Of a stretch of DNA of 64,000 nt, positions 61,969 through 64,000 are shown piece after piece. The position numbers and the translations under genes are program-made. The notes beneath the pieces are model-generated. The model saw nothing but the letters and a program-made list of their open reading frames with translations. It ran no database searches and had not been told where the DNA came from. Numbering within the stretch: position 1 is the first letter of the stretch; every line of letters begins with the position of its first letter. Source of the DNA: Marinoscillum pacificum (GTDB lineage: Bacteria > Bacteroidota > Bacteroidia > Cytophagales > Cyclobacteriaceae); contig NZ_JAMZMJ010000002.1 of assembly GCF_024714495.1 (NCBI RefSeq), forward strand, positions 1 through 64,000. Reading direction: 5' to 3'.

Positions 61969-64000
61969 ATGTATCAACACATTGAATCACTAAAAGAAAA
62001 AACCGCCAATTTGATCTCTAAGGAGCTTTACAACTCCTACAAAGCAGAGATAAGGGAGCATTATTTGCGCTTCGAAAAACTCAGAGAAAAAATTGATGCC
62101 ATTTTTCAATCAGAACAATCTCCAGCTAAAATTGCAGAGTCTATACACGACATATTAGTCTATGACTTGTACAACGATGGTGGCACGGATTTTCAACAAT
62201 TTTCCGAATCTTTTAACAAGGAATTAATCAACCTATTTGACGAAATCCCTGAAAAGATAGTGATGGAACAAAAACAAGAACGCTTTGTCACGCAGGCGGG
62301 TGATTCTTTTTTTGTGAAATCACGCAAGCCCTTCAAACACTTTGGCTACAAAGTATCTGACTCGCCAAGGCGAATTGCCAATGTCTTTAGAAAAACCAAA
62401 AAGGATAAAAAATACTGGAATCACACAGTTCCGCTAAGAGCACTTTCTCAAAAGCATCTTCAGGGAGACTTTGTAGAGCGAATTAAGCCGCTTAGAAGAA
62501 CATATTTCACGCAATTAACTAAAGCTTACACCGAATTATTGATTGATAGTGTGGACCAGAAAACTCCCCTGGTTGAGCCCAAAAATCTTCAGAAAGAATT
62601 CACTAAAACCAGAAATCTTTTAAAGAAAGATCTTCTTGAAAAGCTTGATGAAACGTTCTCGCATCTTATCAAAGAAGCTGAACTGGTAGACACCATGGAG
62701 TTAAAATCCAGCAACTACCAGTCTGGCAAATTAGAGGAAGCGATCGCGGAAGCAAATGAACTCTGGAAGAAAGAAGACAAGGAATGGAAGAACACCTTGT
62801 TACTGCTTCATGAAGAATGGAGAAGTGATCTGGAGCTGAGACGCCTGACCGACCAAAGCAAAGATGCTCTAACAACCTATCAGGCATCACAATCTAAAAC
62901 CTTCGAAGAGTCAATATCTCCAGACTTGAATGCAATCCTGCAGTTCATAGAAGAGTCTAGAGAGGCAATTGACTCAACCGAAGACCTGGGACAGTCATTA
63001 AAAAAGATTAATTACAGAGCTCAAAAAGATCTGGATGAGTCCACCATACCTTCTTTGGTAGAAAAACTAAGCAGCAAGAACACAATCAACGCGGTTGCGA
63101 GACTAGAAAACACCATTACTCAAGGACTAAAATCCATGAGTTTTGACTTACGTCTATGTAAAACAGCTACCCAATATCAAGAACCAATACCAAATAGCAG
63201 TATCACCACTATTCCATTATACGAATTATTAGCATTTGAAATTGCTCCGGCGTTGTTTCAAGAATTTGATCGTATAAAAGGATCTCTACTATCCCAACTT
63301 AACAAGCAAATCACTCTGAGTGGCGATCTGGACCACATGATCACCTTTGGTCTATCCACTGCCATTCAACAGCTTGATCAATCCGACTCTGAATCATCAC
63401 AGCGCGTTGCCCTGGGCACATTACAGAGATCTGAAGATCGTGTGAATGAAATCAAACAAGCGCTTTCTCAACTATTTATTGACACTCACTTGTCATTGAC
63501 GAATGCTGTGAATAAATACAATGAGGAGTTGGAGGCGTTGATGGTCAATGAAAACATTCGCGAAATGCGTTTGCGCATTGCCAAAGCCAAGACCATCCAA
63601 CAAACGAAAGCGTATCGTACAGAACTCAAGAGCAAGGCAGCTACCTATTTTGATCAAGGAAAGGAATATGCGACCAAGCGCTTCAAAGAAGCCAACAGCT
63701 TCATTGGTGAGTTTCGTCAACGCTTTATTCTTACCTCCAAGAAAGACACCGCAAGTAGAGCTGTTTCAGACTTCCTGGCCAGTGCAGAGGAGCGAATCAA
63801 TGCTTTGCCAGTGATCTATCGTAACCTGTATAAAACAGAGCCATTATCAGACCTGGAACTGTTTGTAGGACGAAAAGCTGAATTAGACCAATTAACCACA
63901 GCATACAACAAGTGGGTGGAAGGAAAAATGGGATCGGTGATCCTGTATAGTGAGAAATGGAGCGGAATGACTTCATTTATCAACTACATTCAAAATACTT
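61969..64000 (+). CDS. Large helical protein running off the window, start of an ATPase-like domain (3' end outside window)
   Basis: The frame is open from the ATG at 61969 to the last base (677 complete codons). The first ~620 residues are mostly charged helices with many Lys, Glu and Leu and no signal peptide or membrane span (MYQHIESLKEKTANLISKEL; LRRLTDQSKDALTTYQ; YNEELEALMVNENIREMRL). Residues 632-641 read FVGRKAELDQ, the typical entry to a STAND/ORC-type P-loop ATPase. It is followed by VILYSEKWSGMTSFINYI, where Walker A GxxxxGK[ST] would be expected. The first Gly is Ser and the critical Lys is Met667. I do not recognise the family. Confidence 0.85.
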   Translation, partial: MYQHIESLKEKTANLISKELYNSYKAEIREHYLRFEKLREKIDAIFQSEQSPAKIAESIHDILVYDLYNDGGTDFQQFSESFNKELINLFDEIPEKIVMEQKQERFVTQAGDSFFVKSRKPFKHFGYKVSDSPRRIANVFRKTKKDKKYWNHTVPLRALSQKHLQGDFVERIKPLRRTYFTQLTKAYTELLIDSVDQKTPLVEPKNLQKEFTKTRNLLKKDLLEKLDETFSHLIKEAELVDTMELKSSNYQSGKLEEAIAEANELWKKEDKEWKNTLLLLHEEWRSDLELRRLTDQSKDALTTYQASQSKTFEESISPDLNAILQFIEESREAIDSTEDLGQSLKKINYRAQKDLDESTIPSLVEKLSSKNTINAVARLENTITQGLKSMSFDLRLCKTATQYQEPIPNSSITTIPLYELLAFEIAPALFQEFDRIKGSLLSQLNKQITLSGDLDHMITFGLSTAIQQLDQSDSESSQRVALGTLQRSEDRVNEIKQALSQLFIDTHLSLTNAVNKYNEELEALMVNENIREMRLRIAKAKTIQQTKAYRTELKSKAATYFDQGKEYATKRFKEANSFIGEFRQRFILTSKKDTASRAVSDFLASAEERINALPVIYRNLYKTEPLSDLELFVGRKAELDQLTTAYNKWVEGKMGSVILYSEKWSGMTSFINYIQNT

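Noticed and set aside
1-64000. CRISPR arrays, tRNA or rRNA genes, insertion sequences and prophage
   Set aside because: I read for regularly spaced repeats, cloverleaf ends and transposase or phage proteins and saw none; a tRNAscan or ISfinder search would settle it.

Overview
The window is chromosomal DNA from a member of the Bacteroidota, most likely a gliding, polysaccharide-degrading Cytophagales-type bacterium. The evidence is a gldA-gldF-gldG gliding operon, a PorP/SprF-family protein, secreted proteins ending in type A and type B type IX secretion (T9SS) sorting domains, promoter elements of the Bacteroidota form (TTTG / TAnnTTTG), and a lack of obvious Shine-Dalgarno sequences. There is no phage, plasmid, insertion sequence, CRISPR array, rRNA or tRNA that I can see. 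About 50 genes are supported and most of the window is ordinary chromosomal content.

Layout. 1-2188: an incomplete membrane-embedded AraC regulator and rsmE. 2191-11763: one 3190-residue secreted T9SS surface protein on the minus strand. 11892-16835: a lipoprotein gene overlapping tex, a membrane-tethered TlpA-like thioredoxin, glycerate kinase and a SixA-like phosphatase. 16959-20569: topA, then an ECF sigma factor, a small membrane protein and a 47-residue double-glycine-leader peptide. 20640-21645: the only long stretch without an intact gene; it ends in a decayed gene fragment beside dnaN. 21645-27755: a compact minus-strand operon, SDR oxidoreductase-gldA-gldF-gldG-DUF4340-dnaN.

27882-37149: an FMN reductase, a fatty acid hydroxylase-like enzyme, three tandem small tail-anchored paralogues, a lactonase-fold lipoprotein, an esterase plus GH3 glycosidase pair divergent from an NrtR-type regulator with a perfect palindrome between them, an ankyrin-type protein and an M57-like metalloprotease. 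37248-50896: envelope and T9SS genes (a PorE-like OmpA protein, a DUF4199/LuxR/Ste24 operon, PorP/SprF, a type B sorted giant, two small proteins and a type A sorted beta-propeller protein). 50884-61852: a frameshifted small membrane gene, tsaC/sua5, pgk, an HNH-HTH protein, recQ, a STAS-like protein, comEC, a GNAT acetyltransferase, phoH, an SAM hydrolase, an ABM monooxygenase and a CHRD-like lipoprotein.

61969-64000: a long open frame that runs off the right edge. It encodes a helical protein whose last visible part looks like the start of a STAND/ORC-type ATPase with a degenerate P-loop.

The best candidates for something undescribed are the sigma factor/membrane protein/GG-peptide cassette, the triplet of tail-anchored proteins with a duplicated leader, and the large edge ORF with the unusual P-loop.
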